Source: Mytilisepta virgata (taxonomy: Eukaryota; Mollusca; Bivalvia; Mytilida; Mytilidae). From it: a stretch of 64,000 bases of DNA. Positions 63,541 to 64,000 of the stretch are shown here, piece by piece. Numbering within the stretch: position 1 is the stretch's first letter; every line of letters begins with the position of its first letter. The notes under the pieces are model-generated. The model did not search any database. It had not been told where the DNA came from and saw only the letters and a program-made list of their open reading frames with translations. Location: positions 127,666,614 to 127,730,613 of the forward strand of contig CM051521.1 of assembly GCA_028015205.1 (NCBI GenBank), given 5' to 3'. The position numbers and the translations under genes are program-made.

Positions 63541-64000
63541 AAAAAAAACTCATTAAATGTGAAATACAGGACCATAATAAATTAATCAAAATTTTAAACA
63601 CACGGTGCAGGTATATTGATAATATACTTACTTTTATAACCACGAGTTTCTATAATATGCAAAAGTAATTTAACCAAAAAAGCTACAGTTGAACAAAGCT
63701 AACATTAATAATAAATGCTTTTCCTTATTACACTTTACCATAAATATCAAAATTTATGTTAAAAGGGACGATTTTACTTTTCCATTTACTGAGTTCCCCT
63801 TTCCTGACAGAGAAATATTATGAACGGGTTTTCTTTAGTTTCTATGGTAATGTCGTGAATTAATACATACAGATAACTCATAAAAAATGGGGAATACCTT
63901 AAGACATTTTCATATTAAGGGCTACAAATATGAAATATTATGAAATTATTTAAGAAATGCCCTTTCTTTCATTGACTCTAAGGATGCTCGCTGGTCATGT

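Overview
The window comes from an AT-rich, intron-rich, repeat-rich animal genome, most likely a bivalve mollusc and probably a mytilid. The evidence is one animal gene spread over about 47 kb, short exons with GT-AG introns, tRNA-derived SINEs with AAAC or ATCC tails, and the palindrome-headed tandem-repeat elements I know from molluscan DNA. The species call is inference.

The window holds one protein-coding gene: raptor (RPTOR), the substrate-recruiting scaffold subunit of TOR complex 1, on the + strand from 2585 (ATG) to 49370 (TGA). I could place 32 coding exons by splice sites, reading phase and similarity to animal raptor. Their summed length is 3852 nt, giving 1283 residues plus a stop with every junction in phase. 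Exons 1-5 carry the conserved N-terminus and caspase-like RNC domain with its His and Cys positions. Exons 6-20 carry the helical HEAT/armadillo solenoid. Exons 18-23 include a shortened phospho-regulatory linker, with an AMPK/14-3-3-type RRNS site and an SSP site. Exons 24-32 carry the C-terminal WD40 propeller.

Layout: 1-2.5 kb is upstream DNA with a reverse-transcriptase relic on the - strand; 2.5-49.4 kb is RPTOR; 49.4 to about 50.2 kb is the probable 3' UTR; the rest is intergenic DNA with repeats and no gene that I can support. The introns hold a 1.3-kb TIR transposon (5.9-7.2 kb), fold-back elements, SINEs with target-site duplications, a nearly full-length but broken LINE (42.8-46.7 kb) nested in a palindrome-headed repeat, and several minisatellites.

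The most striking feature is that several exon edges of this one gene have been copied in tandem together with their splice sites. The 3' end of exon 7 plus its GTAAGT donor forms 31 copies of a 42-bp unit. The 3' end of exon 9 plus donor appears to be the ancestor of a 39-bp array. The intron end and first bases of exon 18 form five units of exactly 58 bp. Exon 30 has decayed acceptor-side copies upstream, and exon 31 has a copy of its last part just inside the next intron. In each array I translated, using a decoy site introduces a stop or a frameshift, so correct splicing has to pick one end of a ladder of near-identical sites. A separate 45-bp minisatellite of about 63 copies lies in intron 21. 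A palindrome-headed element ends 8 bp before the exon 21 boundary, so it must supply that intron's branch point.
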